Positions 33,704 through 42,331 of a stretch of DNA of 64,000 bases are shown here, one piece after another. The translations under genes and the position numbers were made by a program. The DNA is taken from contig NZ_JAEQBB010000001.1 in NCBI RefSeq assembly GCF_018616375.1, forward strand, positions 124,001 through 188,000. The letters are read 5' to 3'. The number at the start of each line of letters is the position of its first letter. Position 1 is the first letter of the stretch. The DNA comes from Exiguobacterium sp. J17977 (lineage in GTDB: Bacteria > Bacillota > Bacilli > Exiguobacteriales > Exiguobacteriaceae). The notes under the pieces are model-generated. The model made no database searches, had not been told where the DNA came from, and was given only the letters and a program-made list of their open reading frames with translations.

Positions 33704-35413
33704 GTGAAAAATTTGAAGATGTCTAAAAAACTGACAGTATTGATCAGCGTATTCATCGCGACACTCGTTCTCGTCGCCACACTCAGCCACGTCTTCATGG
33801 GACGCATGGCCGATGCGGGAGAATCCATTTACGAGGACCGGTTATTGCCGATTCGCGCACTCGGTCAAATTCGGACGGATAACCGTGCCTTGGACGGGTA
33901 TTTGCTCGAGATGATGCTGACGACGGATGCGTCTCGAAATGAAGAATTGCAGGCGAGCATCACGGAACGACGTGACAGCATCGGCACGAACCTAAAGCTG
34001 TTCAATGAGACGTTCGCTTCGACCGATGGCGAGATGCAAGGACGAGTCGACGACTTGAACACCGAAATTGCGAATTACTTGGAAGGGACGGAGCTTGTGC
34101 TTCAACCTGCGTTACGTGGCGAGAACGCCGCAGCGTATCGTGTCTATTTAAGTGACTTGCGTCCGATTCGTCAAGATCTCGTCGAAACGGCCACGGTCGT
34201 CATGAATGGCATCAATGCAGAAGCCGAGACGGCAAGCACGACGATGCAGAACGAGCGGACAGAATCGGTCACGTTGTTCTGGGTGCTCGTCGCCATCGGG
34301 GCACTCGTCTCAATCGGGCTCGGCGTATACATCACGCGCCTCATCGTCCGTCCGATTCGTGAGTTGAATGGATTAATGAGCCGTGCTGGAGCCGGCGATT
34401 TGACGGTCGACAGCACGTACACGTCGCGTGACGAGATCGGTTCGCTCGCCAATTCGTTCAATGAGATGAAAGACAGTCTTCGCGACTTGATAGGCAACGT
34501 CACCACAACAGCTGGACGCGTCGCAACGTCATCGGACGATTTGAAATCGAACGTCGAAGAGACGACGAAAGCGACAGAGATGGTTGCCGTCACGATGGAG
34601 GAGATCGCCTCCGGTTCGGTCCGTCAATTGACGCGGGTGAAAGAATCGAGCAGCACGCTCACGGAATTGACGAACGGGATTCATCACGTCTCGGACAGTG
34701 CCCAACACATGACCGAACTGTCGGATGGGGCACTCCAAAAAGTCGGGACCGGCAACGAGTTGATTGAGACGCTCGAGTCCCAGCTCGAGGCGATGAATGA
34801 GAAAGTGAAGGCGTTGCAGACGGTCATCGGTCAACTCGACGTCCGCTCGCAAGAAATCGGCAGCATCACCGGTACAATCTCCGGCATTGCCGAACAGACA
34901 AACTTACTTGCCTTAAACGCGGCCATCGAAGCGGCCCGGGCCGGCGACCAAGGGCGTGGATTCGCTGTCGTAGCGTCGGAAGTGCGGAAGCTCGCCGAAG
35001 AATCGGCGATCGCGACGAAACGAATCTCTGGTTTGATTGGAGATACGCAGACAGAGACGAAACAAGCCGTCCAGACGATGCACGTCGTCGAGAACGAGAT
35101 GGGCCACAGCGTCACGAACGTCCAACAGGCTGGGCTAGCGTTCGAGGACATCAAGCGGGCAATCGAAGAGGTCGGAAAAAAAGTAGAGGAAGTGTCTGGG
35201 TCTGTCCAAGAGATGGCGGCTGGAGCGACCGAGATTTTACGATCGGTGAACGAGATTCAAGGCATCACGGAGACGACGGCGACCGACACCGAGAACACCT
35301 CGGCGGCGACGGAAGAACAGATGGCGTCGATGGAAGAAATCACGGCCTCGGCCCAAGAACTGTCGAACATGGCAGATGAGATGCGTCAAATGACGAAGAA
35401 ATTTACGGTATGA
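33704..35413 (+). CDS. Methyl-accepting chemotaxis protein with four-helix sensor
   Basis: About 569 residues: TM1 ~10-31, a ~155-residue extracellular four-helix-bundle (4HB_MCP) sensor, TM2 ~187-208, HAMP ([14 protein letters not shown]) to ~260, then the signalling domain with tip [20 protein letters not shown] and [16 protein letters not shown]. It ends without a CheR/CheB-tethering pentapeptide. GTG start behind AGGGGGG. Single gene with its own terminator. Confidence 0.94.
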   Translation: MKNLKMSKKLTVLISVFIATLVLVATLSHVFMGRMADAGESIYEDRLLPIRALGQIRTDNRALDGYLLEMMLTTDASRNEELQASITERRDSIGTNLKLFNETFASTDGEMQGRVDDLNTEIANYLEGTELVLQPALRGENAAAYRVYLSDLRPIRQDLVETATVVMNGINAEAETASTTMQNERTESVTLFWVLVAIGALVSIGLGVYITRLIVRPIRELNGLMSRAGAGDLTVDSTYTSRDEIGSLANSFNEMKDSLRDLIGNVTTTAGRVATSSDDLKSNVEETTKATEMVAVTMEEIASGSVRQLTRVKESSSTLTELTNGIHHVSDSAQHMTELSDGALQKVGTGNELIETLESQLEAMNEKVKALQTVIGQLDVRSQEIGSITGTISGIAEQTNLLALNAAIEAARAGDQGRGFAVVASEVRKLAEESAIATKRISGLIGDTQTETKQAVQTMHVVENEMGHSVTNVQQAGLAFEDIKRAIEEVGKKVEEVSGSVQEMAAGATEILRSVNEIQGITETTATDTENTSAATEEQMASMEEITASAQELSNMADEMRQMTKKFTV

Positions 35414-35419
35414 TTTACG

Positions 35420-35447
35420 GAGTAGAGGATTATCCTCTACTCTTTTT
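35420..35447 (+). terminator. Terminator of the chemoreceptor gene
   Basis: GAGTAGAGGA-TTA-TCCTCTACTC followed by five T. Confidence 0.93.
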
Positions 35448-35528
35448 AATGATTAGACTTAAATTGTTATTTGTAATTGATTGATAAAAACTGTGGGTTA
35501 AAAAATTATCCGGGCGAGGAGAAGGATA

Positions 35529-37289
35529 TTGAATAAGTTTTTGTTACGCATCAATCAACTCCATATAGATTTGATTGAAACGAAAAGAGTGAGGTTTGAT
35601 GACGGAAAGTGGTTTAAAAGACAAAGTGTTAATGACAAATGGATTGAAATGAGAATTTATAAAGACGGACAAGTAGGGATTACTCATACAAATGGAACAA
35701 GCATTACACTTTCACATTTAAAATTTTTGATGGACTACCCTGGTCCCTACACGTTAAGTCAGTTAGTGGATTTTATGTATGAAGGTATTTTTCATAAGTA
35801 TTATGGGTGGATAGGAGGTTTTTGGGATGAGATAACTTTGAAAATGTATTTCGAAAAACTGAAACAAAAATCTGAACCTTTATATGAAAGTTATATCAAA
35901 GAAAAGCATTTGGCATTTAACAAAGCAACTCAGCGACTTCATAAGGGGAGGCACTCCTATCGTTCTTTTCTTTTAGATATGGGTGAAAATCCTGATTTGA
36001 TCAGTAGAAATATGTATATAGGAACATTTTTGAAACAAGGTAAAGAAATAGAGTTTGATATTATAAGAATATTAATCAAGTTTAATGCACCTTTTGAATA
36101 TTCTAAGCGCTTCAGAAGTGGATCTATCCCTGATCTCTATGATAGCCATTCTCATACAGCAATCGATATCAAAAGAAGTATTAAAACCGAAATTGAGAAA
36201 GAAATAATAAAGTATAAGCATGAATTTGATGCTGTCACTGTCATCTATCTTTTAGGAAGTCGAGAGATGATAACGGTTAAGCAAGGTATTCGAAAAATGA
36301 GTATTTATAAATGGTTAAGTCTACAATCCTTCTTTATAAAATTAGAGTTGGAAAAGCAAAATGAAATTATTGGAGAGCTTGATCGAATAGTGAAAAGCAT
36401 TGACGAGAATCAATACAATTCTGATATTCATGAGTATCATAAAATGTTGGTCGAGCAAATTATTGCCTACGATAAACAAGGACTAGATAATCCAACAATT
36501 GCTCAGAAAGTAAATGTTTCTTATAAATATGTAAATATGATTTTGTTAGGAAAAGCGTTGGCTGAATATAGTGGTAGTTATCCATTAAAGTACAAAAAGA
36601 AACAGGAACAGAAAAAACAAAATCATCAAAAAACTACAGAGAAATTAATTGAACTCTTTCACGAGGGTAAGTCCAGTAAAAAAATCGCAAAAGACCTAAA
36701 CATGTCCACAAATATGGTTAATTATCATTTAAGAAATATGAACCTTAATCAAAAGCAAGTAATAAAATTAAGGAATAATAAGATTCATGAAATGCTTTCT
36801 AGTTTTACAGATCATCAAGTCCTGTCTGAAAAATTTAAGTGGGTTGTCGATAGTTTAGTCGATGAACATCCAGAAATTACTTTGAGTATTGTAAAAGGTT
36901 ATTACTATTCAAAATTTGGTGATAAAGAAAATAAAATAAAAATCATCAAAGGGAAAGAGGACTATCGAGTTAAAATAGCTCAGTTGTATCAAGAAGGAAT
37001 GAAGTCGAAAGTTATTGCTGAGACCCTTGAACTGCCTATACAGGGCGTGAGAGCACAGTTGAGAAAAATGAAATTAGGGAAAAAGGACATACTCTTAATT
37101 CGAAATCAAAAATTAAATATGTATTTAAAAAAATATGAAATGACTTCACCACTGAAAGTAAGGTTTCAAAAAGTAGCTGAACAACTTAAACAAGAATATC
37201 CAACCCTAACTACAGAACATGTTAGAACTTATTACTACAATCATTTCAAAAAAAGTGATTTAGAAAGTAAAAAAAGTCAAACCGAGTGA
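35529..37289 (+). CDS. AT-rich orphan: PD-(D/E)XK-like nuclease core with HTH repeats
   Basis: About 586 residues, not recognised as a named family. Composition is visibly far more AT-rich than all neighbours, and it is Lys/Ile/Tyr/Asn-rich, which suggests recent transfer. Residues ~165-245 look like a PD-(D/E)XK fold: KEIEFDIIRIL (helix with Glu), SIPD at 199-202, AIDIKR with D213 and K215, then a helix and TVIYLLG. Downstream, an HTH-like segment (~310-345, NPTIAQKVNVSYKYVNMIL) is followed by two tandem ~95-residue repeats, each HTH (KSSKKIAKDLNMSTNMVNYH; MKSKVIAETLELPIQGVRAQ) plus a YYY-x-x-F end. TTG start with GAGGAGAAGG. Candidates: site-specific or homing-type nuclease, or a defence effector. 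Confidence 0.7.
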   Translation: MNKFLLRINQLHIDLIETKRVRFDDGKWFKRQSVNDKWIEMRIYKDGQVGITHTNGTSITLSHLKFLMDYPGPYTLSQLVDFMYEGIFHKYYGWIGGFWDEITLKMYFEKLKQKSEPLYESYIKEKHLAFNKATQRLHKGRHSYRSFLLDMGENPDLISRNMYIGTFLKQGKEIEFDIIRILIKFNAPFEYSKRFRSGSIPDLYDSHSHTAIDIKRSIKTEIEKEIIKYKHEFDAVTVIYLLGSREMITVKQGIRKMSIYKWLSLQSFFIKLELEKQNEIIGELDRIVKSIDENQYNSDIHEYHKMLVEQIIAYDKQGLDNPTIAQKVNVSYKYVNMILLGKALAEYSGSYPLKYKKKQEQKKQNHQKTTEKLIELFHEGKSSKKIAKDLNMSTNMVNYHLRNMNLNQKQVIKLRNNKIHEMLSSFTDHQVLSEKFKWVVDSLVDEHPEITLSIVKGYYYSKFGDKENKIKIIKGKEDYRVKIAQLYQEGMKSKVIAETLELPIQGVRAQLRKMKLGKKDILLIRNQKLNMYLKKYEMTSPLKVRFQKVAEQLKQEYPTLTTEHVRTYYYNHFKKSDLESKKSQTE

Positions 37290-37304
37290 GGTTTGACTTT
37301 TTTT
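37270..37304. terminator. Bidirectional terminator after the AT-rich gene
   Basis: AAAAAGTCAAACC pairs with GGTTTGACTTTTT; the stop codon of the AT-rich gene lies in the loop and the convergent gene's stop at its edge. Confidence 0.9.
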
Positions 37305-37725
37305 AACGTGATTCGTACGCGGCAATCCATTGCTCTGGTGTCATCTTCGAGACGAGTTCGCCAATCAACTCATATGGGATATGCTTCACATTTTTGAAGC
37401 GGATACAGCTCTTGCCCATGTCGAGCTTCGTCGGCACTTGTGCGGCGTATTCCTCTTCGAACCATCGAAGCAACTCCGGGTCACTATAGACCCCCATATG
37501 ATACACGGCGACGTGATGCTTCTGGGCGATGACGCTCAAAAACGGGAGCGGGGTGCCCGGTGTGACGTGATACCCGGACGGATATGTCGATAGCGGTACG
37601 ACGTAGTGGATGCCGTTCCCATCGCTCGTCTTCTCGAACCCGTCCGGCAAGTTCGCGTCAATCACATCAATCAAACGGATGAAAGCGTCGAGCCGCTTGT
37701 CGTCGACGAGTGTCGTATAGTCCAT
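37303..37725 (-). CDS. DUF1801-domain protein
   Basis: About 140 residues with the DUF1801/YdhG pattern: IHYVVPLSTYPSGYH, PLPFLSVIAQKHHVAVYHMG, MGKSCIRFKN and the final PEQWIAAYES. Cytosolic, function unknown; some relatives are linked to small-molecule or stress responses. Its start codon overlaps the stop of the DUF2200 gene by one base (TGATG). Confidence 0.88.
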   Translation of the reverse strand: MDYTTLVDDKRLDAFIRLIDVIDANLPDGFEKTSDGNGIHYVVPLSTYPSGYHVTPGTPLPFLSVIAQKHHVAVYHMGVYSDPELLRWFEEEYAAQVPTKLDMGKSCIRFKNVKHIPYELIGELVSKMTPEQWIAAYESR

Positions 37726-38081
37726 CAGACGTCGCCTCCTCGTAAAATCTTCGCCATCGCCTTGCCTTTGGCCAGTTCGTCGACGAGTTTGTCCAAGTAA
37801 CGGATTTCGCGCATGAGCGGCTCCTCGACATTCTCGACGCGGACGCCGCAGACGACGCCTTTAATCAAGGCGCGGTCTTCGTTCATCTTGGGTGCAGCGG
37901 CGAAGAATGTGTCAAAGTCGACCTCGGCAGCGAGTTGGCGCTCGAGCCCAGACTCGTCATAACCGGTCAACCAGCGAATAATCGTATCGACTTCGTCTTT
38001 CGTCCGGCCTTTCCGTTCGGCTTTCGCGACGTAAAGCGGATAGACGCTCGCAAAGCTCGTCGTGTAAATACGGTGTGCCAT
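37725..38081 (-). CDS. DUF2200-family protein
   Basis: 118 residues: [24 protein letters not shown]-type start, [13 protein letters not shown], then [33 protein letters not shown]. Conserved in many bacteria but of unknown function. Translationally coupled to the DUF1801 gene. Divergent from the MarR-type regulator, so the dyads between may control both. Confidence 0.88.
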   Translation of the reverse strand: MAHRIYTTSFASVYPLYVAKAERKGRTKDEVDTIIRWLTGYDESGLERQLAAEVDFDTFFAAAPKMNEDRALIKGVVCGVRVENVEEPLMREIRYLDKLVDELAKGKAMAKILRGGDV

Positions 38082-38152
38082 GAAATCCCCTCGTTTCGTG
38101 GAATGATACCTTCATTTTCTCACATAATCAAAGCCCATATCCAAAATACTTT

Positions 38153-38209
38153 TTGTTGCAAATGCAACTAAACGGATTATACTGAACGTAACGTATTGTA
38201 AATACAACA
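38153..38209. promoter_or_regulatory. Promoter with two MarR-type operators
   Basis: TTGCAA (38156-38161) and TATACT (38178-38183) form a rightward promoter with 16-nt spacing. Dyad 1 GTTGCA-AA-TGCAAC (38155-38168) covers the -35; dyad 2 TTGTA-AA-TACAA (38196-38207) lies at the start of transcription. Both fit TTGYAAATRCAA, a MarR-like pattern, so autoregulation is likely. Confidence 0.65.
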
Positions 38210-38223
38210 ATCAGGAGGATTGT

Positions 38224-38676
38224 ATGAGAGACCATTTGCGTGAAATCGGGATGATTGCCCGTGCCCTCGATTCGATCAGCAATATCGAGTTCAAAGAGCT
38301 CGAGCTGACGAAAGGGCAATATTTATATTTGGTCCGGATTTGTGAGGAGCCGGGTATCATTCAAGAGAAGCTCGCCGAATTGATCAAAGTCGATCGGACG
38401 ACGGCGGCGCGGGCGGTTCAAAAGTTGGAAACGAACGGGTTGATCACGAAGCAGGACGACCCGCACAACAAGAAAATCAAGCGGCTCGTCCCGACTGAAC
38501 GGGGCAAGGCGCTGTACCCGGTCATCATCCGCGAGCATGAGCATTCGACTAACGTCGCGCTCGCCGGGCTGAGCGACCAAGAAGCCGAGCAGCTGCTCCG
38601 GTTGTTGAAGCGGGTCCGCCACAATATTGAAGGGGACTGGGATGCCGTGAAAAAAGGGAAGAAACGAGACTACTAG
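38224..38676 (+). CDS. MarR-family transcriptional regulator
   Basis: About 150 residues of winged-helix MarR type: LTKGQYLYLVRICEEPGI, then IKVDRTTAARAVQKLETNGLITKQ with the DPHNKKIK wing (D-x-R-type). It begins behind AGGAGG and is followed within 12 nt by paiA, so it probably regulates itself and paiA through the two dyads upstream. Ligand unknown. Confidence 0.93.
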   Translation: MRDHLREIGMIARALDSISNIEFKELELTKGQYLYLVRICEEPGIIQEKLAELIKVDRTTAARAVQKLETNGLITKQDDPHNKKIKRLVPTERGKALYPVIIREHEHSTNVALAGLSDQEAEQLLRLLKRVRHNIEGDWDAVKKGKKRDY

Positions 38677-38687
38677 GGGGAACAATC

Positions 38688-39206
38688 ATGATCACTATCA
38701 AAGCTTGTACAATCGAAGACGTTGACGCACTTCGCACCATCAGCATCGAGACGTTCACGGAAACGTTCGAAGCCGAGAATGACCCGGCGCATCTGGCCGC
38801 GTATCTCGAGCGGGCGTACAACGTGGCGCAACTTGAACAGGAGCTTTCGAATCCGGACTCACAGTTCTTTTTCGCCATGCTCGATGGGGAAGTGGCCGGC
38901 TATCTAAAAGTGAACGCCAACAACGCCCAGACCGAGGCCATGGGCGAAGAGGCGTTCGAACTCGAACGAATTTACGTGCGACGTGCCTTCCAAGGAAGCG
39001 GTGTCGGCAAGGCGCTGTACGACCAGGCCATCCGCTGTGCGAACGAACTGAAGAAGCGTGAAATCTGGCTCGGTGTGTGGGAACATAACCACAAGGCACT
39101 CGCCTTTTACCGAAAGCACGGCTTCGTCCAGACCGGGGCGCACACGTTTTATATGGGTGACGACGCTCAAGTCGATTTGATTATGGCCAAGCCGCTTCGT
39201 CCGTGA
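38688..39206 (+). CDS. paiA: PaiA-like GNAT N-acetyltransferase
   Basis: 172 residues, the same length as B. subtilis PaiA and similar throughout: ISIETFTETFEAEN, SNPDSQFFFAML, the acetyl-CoA loop RRAFQGSGVGKALY, EIWLGVWEHNHKALAFYRKHGF and HTFYMGDDAQ. PaiA acetylates polyamines (spermidine/spermine) and affects sporulation and degradative-enzyme genes in Bacillus. Preceded by a MarR gene on the same strand. Its last 26 nt overlap the end of the convergent HAD gene. Confidence 0.9.
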   Translation: MITIKACTIEDVDALRTISIETFTETFEAENDPAHLAAYLERAYNVAQLEQELSNPDSQFFFAMLDGEVAGYLKVNANNAQTEAMGEEAFELERIYVRRAFQGSGVGKALYDQAIRCANELKKREIWLGVWEHNHKALAFYRKHGFVQTGAHTFYMGDDAQVDLIMAKPLRP

Positions 39207-39867
39207 CCCATTCCAGTATGCCTGACAAGTCCTCGTAGACGGCGTCAGGAGCCAGGTCGGGCATATCGACCGGTTTGCCGTCGCGGTTGATCCAAGCCGT
39301 GTGGAACCCGAAGTTCTTCGCACCGGCGATGTCCCAACCGTTCGAGGATAGAAACAGCACCTCGTCCCGCTTCAGTCCGCTGTTTTTGAACCAATGCATG
39401 TAGGCGGCCGGTGACGGCTTGGCCTGTTTGATGCCGTCGATGCTGACGAGTTCATCGAACAGGTCGGTGAACCCGGCGTTATGGATGAGCGCCTCAAGCA
39501 TCGCGTCCGTCCCGTTCGAGAGGACGATGGTCTGTTTATGATGCAGTTGATGTAAGACATCCGCGACCTCTTCATATGGCGACAGGTCGGCGTAAGTGGC
39601 AATCAACGCATCCTCCGTCTCGGTCGTCCACGTCACGTCGGCTGTCGCCAAGGCGTACCGTAAGGCGTCGCGTGTGACGACAGAGAAATCCGTGTAACGC
39701 CCCATGATGTGGCGGGTGAAGAAGTAGTCGAGTTGTTTCGTCCGCCACGTCTGGCTGATTTGGTCACCTTTTCCGGGGAACTGTTCGTCACACGCCGCCT
39801 TTACGGAATGGACATCGAACAAGGTCCCGTAGACATCGAACACGAATGCTTTAACATGTGGTTTCAT
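39181..39867 (-). CDS. Haloacid dehalogenase type II-like hydrolase
   Basis: About 228 residues: motif I AFVFDVYGTLFDVHSV, motif II IVLSNGTDAM, Lys region KPSPAAYMHWFKNSG, and motif III LFLSSNGWDIAGAKNFGF. These are hallmarks of L-2-haloacid dehalogenase-type HADs; the true substrate may differ. It lies head-on between paiA and paiB and overlaps paiA's end by 26 nt. Start 39867 or 39870, both just after GAGGAGG. Confidence 0.88.
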   Translation of the reverse strand: MKPHVKAFVFDVYGTLFDVHSVKAACDEQFPGKGDQISQTWRTKQLDYFFTRHIMGRYTDFSVVTRDALRYALATADVTWTTETEDALIATYADLSPYEEVADVLHQLHHKQTIVLSNGTDAMLEALIHNAGFTDLFDELVSIDGIKQAKPSPAAYMHWFKNSGLKRDEVLFLSSNGWDIAGAKNFGFHTAWINRDGKPVDMPDLAPDAVYEDLSGILEWVTDEAAWP

Positions 39868-39974
39868 CATATCCCTCCTCAATCATTTAGCGTCATCTAC
39901 TCTTTACCCTAGTTGGCGTGAATTATACGGAAGGGTCCAGTCAGTTGAACAACGAACAAGACAGGAGGAATTTG

Positions 39975-40574
39975 ATGTACGTCCCGAAACTATACGCCGT
40001 GAATGACCCGAAAGAAGTCTACGCCTTTCTGAAGGCCCATCCGTTCGGCACCGTCGTCACGCATGACGGACAGAAGCCGATTGCGACGCACGTGCCGCTC
40101 CGTTTCCATGAGGAAGACGGCCGCACCTGGTTCACGACACACATCGCGAAAAATAATCCGCAATGGCAAACGATTGAAGACCAGACCGTCCTCTTGATCG
40201 TCCAAGGCCCAGACGCTTACGTGTCGGCATCGTGGTACGGCCATGAGGACGTATCGACGTGGAACTATCAGGCCGTCCATGCGTATGGGCGGGCGACCAT
40301 CTTGAATGCGGACGAACTCGAGGAAGATCTGGCCGGACTGCTTCAAGACCATGAAGGCGACCGCGAGCACGCCGTCGTCTGGGGGGAACTGTCTGAGCCG
40401 GTGCAACGGCAGAAATATGGCGTCGTCGGGTTCCGCATCGACATTTCGGAGATGCAGGCGGCGTTCAAGCTGAGTCAGAATCGAAACGAGAAGGATTATA
40501 CACGCATCGTCTCCGAGCTCGAGCAGGCAGGGTGCCCGATTGCGGATGTGATGCGCGAGAAACGGCAATCGTAA
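39975..40574 (+). CDS. paiB: PaiB-like FMN-binding protein
   Basis: About 199 residues of the PaiB split-barrel flavin-binding family: MYVPKLYAVNDPKEVYAF start, PIATHVPLRF, ARxNPQW-type HIAKNNPQWQ, YVSASWYG and NYQAVHAYGRATI, ending in KLSQNRN. In B. subtilis paiA and paiB form one operon that represses sporulation and protease genes. Here a convergent HAD gene separates them. ATG 39975 follows ACAGGAGGAA. Confidence 0.92.
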   Translation: MYVPKLYAVNDPKEVYAFLKAHPFGTVVTHDGQKPIATHVPLRFHEEDGRTWFTTHIAKNNPQWQTIEDQTVLLIVQGPDAYVSASWYGHEDVSTWNYQAVHAYGRATILNADELEEDLAGLLQDHEGDREHAVVWGELSEPVQRQKYGVVGFRIDISEMQAAFKLSQNRNEKDYTRIVSELEQAGCPIADVMREKRQS

Positions 40575-40625
40575 GGTGTGGAAATGAGTCGAAACTTAAA
40601 TCTATGACGAAACGAGCGAAAATCA

Positions 40626-41123
40626 ATGAAAATGAAATGGATTGTGCGGGTACTAGGTGGTCTTCTTGTTCTACTAGCCTTGGTCGAGCTGGCGACGGAT
40701 CGAGCCGACCAACCAAACCTACCGATTGAATACGCATTTGAGGAACCGATAGCGTTTCCGTTTGAGATCACGCAGCGCTACAGTGAGGTTGATATCGAAA
40801 ATCCGCACCACATGCATCAATTCGTATTTAACTATGTGAACGAGGAGACGGCACAAGAGTTGCGCTACATCGTCCATAAAGTCGTCGATGAACCTGAAGA
40901 CGTGGAGGACGTCTCGTCGTACGGAGACCAATACGTACTTGCGGACGGGACCTCTGCTTTCTATGATGAGGCGGAATCGACGTCCCAAGGGTTATGGTGG
41001 ATCAACAAAGACGGCTTCACCGCCCGAATCATCTACTACATCGATGGCAACTCCGTCGAACTTGACGACGAGACCCGCTTACCGGTCCAACAACTGATCA
41101 ATTTGGCCAATCAAACGTTATGA
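40626..41123 (+). CDS. Exported or membrane-anchored hypothetical protein
   Basis: 165 residues with one N-terminal hydrophobic segment (~6-21, WIVRVLGGLLVLLALVEL) and an acidic soluble remainder (HMHQFVFNYVNEE, GLWWINKDGF). No lipobox and no family recognised. The ribosome site is weak, so expression level is uncertain, but codon pattern and the terminator directly after support a real gene. Confidence 0.65.
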   Translation: MKMKWIVRVLGGLLVLLALVELATDRADQPNLPIEYAFEEPIAFPFEITQRYSEVDIENPHHMHQFVFNYVNEETAQELRYIVHKVVDEPEDVEDVSSYGDQYVLADGTSAFYDEAESTSQGLWWINKDGFTARIIYYIDGNSVELDDETRLPVQQLINLANQTL

Positions 41124-41126
41124 CGT

Positions 41127-41173
41127 CAGCCCGCTTTCTCACCGGATGAGAGACGCGGGCTGTTTCTATTTTT
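41127..41173 (+). terminator. Terminator
   Basis: CAGCCCGC/GCGGGCTG with a 20-nt loop, followed by TTTCTATTTTT. Confidence 0.82.
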
Positions 41174-41196
41174 CAGAAGATATCTTGAAGTTCAGA

Positions 41197-41247
41197 TTGA
41201 CAGCGTTCGATGATTCGTCCTATACTCATAAATGATAATGATTATCA
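41197..41247 (+). promoter_or_regulatory. Promoter with Fur box
   Basis: Perfect -35 TTGACA (41197-41202), 18-nt spacer, -10 TATACT (41221-41226). A perfect 7-1-7 Fur box TGATAAT-G-ATTATCA (41233-41247) covers the start of transcription. Iron repression of the siderophore uptake operon is the direct reading. Confidence 0.93.
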
Positions 41248-41292
41248 ATGTCGACGTAAAACGTTGTCATAGAGAGAAAAGGGGATTCGAAC

Positions 41293-42327
41293 ATGAACTA
41301 TAAGAAACTGCTACATATGTTCATCATCATGTCTGCTTTCGTGCTCGTGCTCGCAGGATGCGGCTCGAACAATGAAGATGCAGCCACGACAGATGAATCT
41401 GCCGAAACGGCAGAAGGCTATCCAATCACAATCAAACACGCATTAGGCGAGACGGTCATCGACAAGAAGCCAGAACGCGTCGCAACGGTCGGTTGGTCGA
41501 ACCAAGACGTCGCGCTCGCACTCGGCGTCGTCCCAGTCGGTTTCTCGGCTGCGAACTATGGTGTCCAAGACGGCAGCGGCATGTTGCCATGGACGGCTGA
41601 CAAGTTGAAAGACCTCGGTGAAGAAAACCCGAACATCTATCAAGATACGGACGGCCTCGACTTCGAAGCGATCGCCGACTCACAGCCGGACGTCATTCTT
41701 GCCGCCTACTCAGGTATCACGCAAGAAGATTACGACACGTTGACACAAATCGCACCGGTCGTCGCCTATCAAGAGACGCCTTGGGTGTCATCATGGCAGG
41801 ACACGGTTCGTTACGACTCAATCGCCATGGGTATGGAAGCAGAAGGTCAACAGTTGATTGAAGACACTGAGAAACTCATCGCCGACAAGGCTGCTGAAGT
41901 ACCGGAGATGAAAGGGAAGAAAGCGGCATTCGTCGCGCTCAGCCCGGACGATCTCTCGAAGTTCTACATCTACACGACAGGTGACCCACGTGGTGCCTTC
42001 ATCGAAGAACTCGGCATGGAGTATCCTGAGAACATCACGAGCCAAATCAAAGATGAGAACAGCTTCTACCTCGAGCTCAGCTCAGAGAACGCTGACATTT
42101 TGAACGACGTCGACATCTTCGTCGCCTACGGGAACGAAGACACGTTGAAAGCCCTTCAAGCTGACCCGCTCTATAGCAAAGTGCCGGCCATCGAACGCGG
42201 TTCGGTCGTCATGATCGAAGATAACACGCCGCTCGCTGCTGCTGGGACGCCATCACCACTCTCAATCGAATACACGATTGACGACTACGTGAAACTCGTG
42301 TCAGAAGCACTCGCGAAAGTCGAGTAA
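41293..42327 (+). CDS. Iron-siderophore ABC transporter binding lipoprotein
   Basis: Surface lipoprotein of ~344 residues, lipobox LAGC at 19-22. The FepB/FecB-type fold is seen: ITIKHALGET, KPERVATVGWSNQDVALALGV, FEAIADSQPDVILA, and the late SIEYTIDDYV. Delivers ferric siderophore to the two FecCD permeases encoded next. The siderophore type cannot be told. Iron-controlled through the upstream Fur box. Confidence 0.93.
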   Translation: MNYKKLLHMFIIMSAFVLVLAGCGSNNEDAATTDESAETAEGYPITIKHALGETVIDKKPERVATVGWSNQDVALALGVVPVGFSAANYGVQDGSGMLPWTADKLKDLGEENPNIYQDTDGLDFEAIADSQPDVILAAYSGITQEDYDTLTQIAPVVAYQETPWVSSWQDTVRYDSIAMGMEAEGQQLIEDTEKLIADKAAEVPEMKGKKAAFVALSPDDLSKFYIYTTGDPRGAFIEELGMEYPENITSQIKDENSFYLELSSENADILNDVDIFVAYGNEDTLKALQADPLYSKVPAIERGSVVMIEDNTPLAAAGTPSPLSIEYTIDDYVKLVSEALAKVE

Positions 42328-42331
42328 TCAA

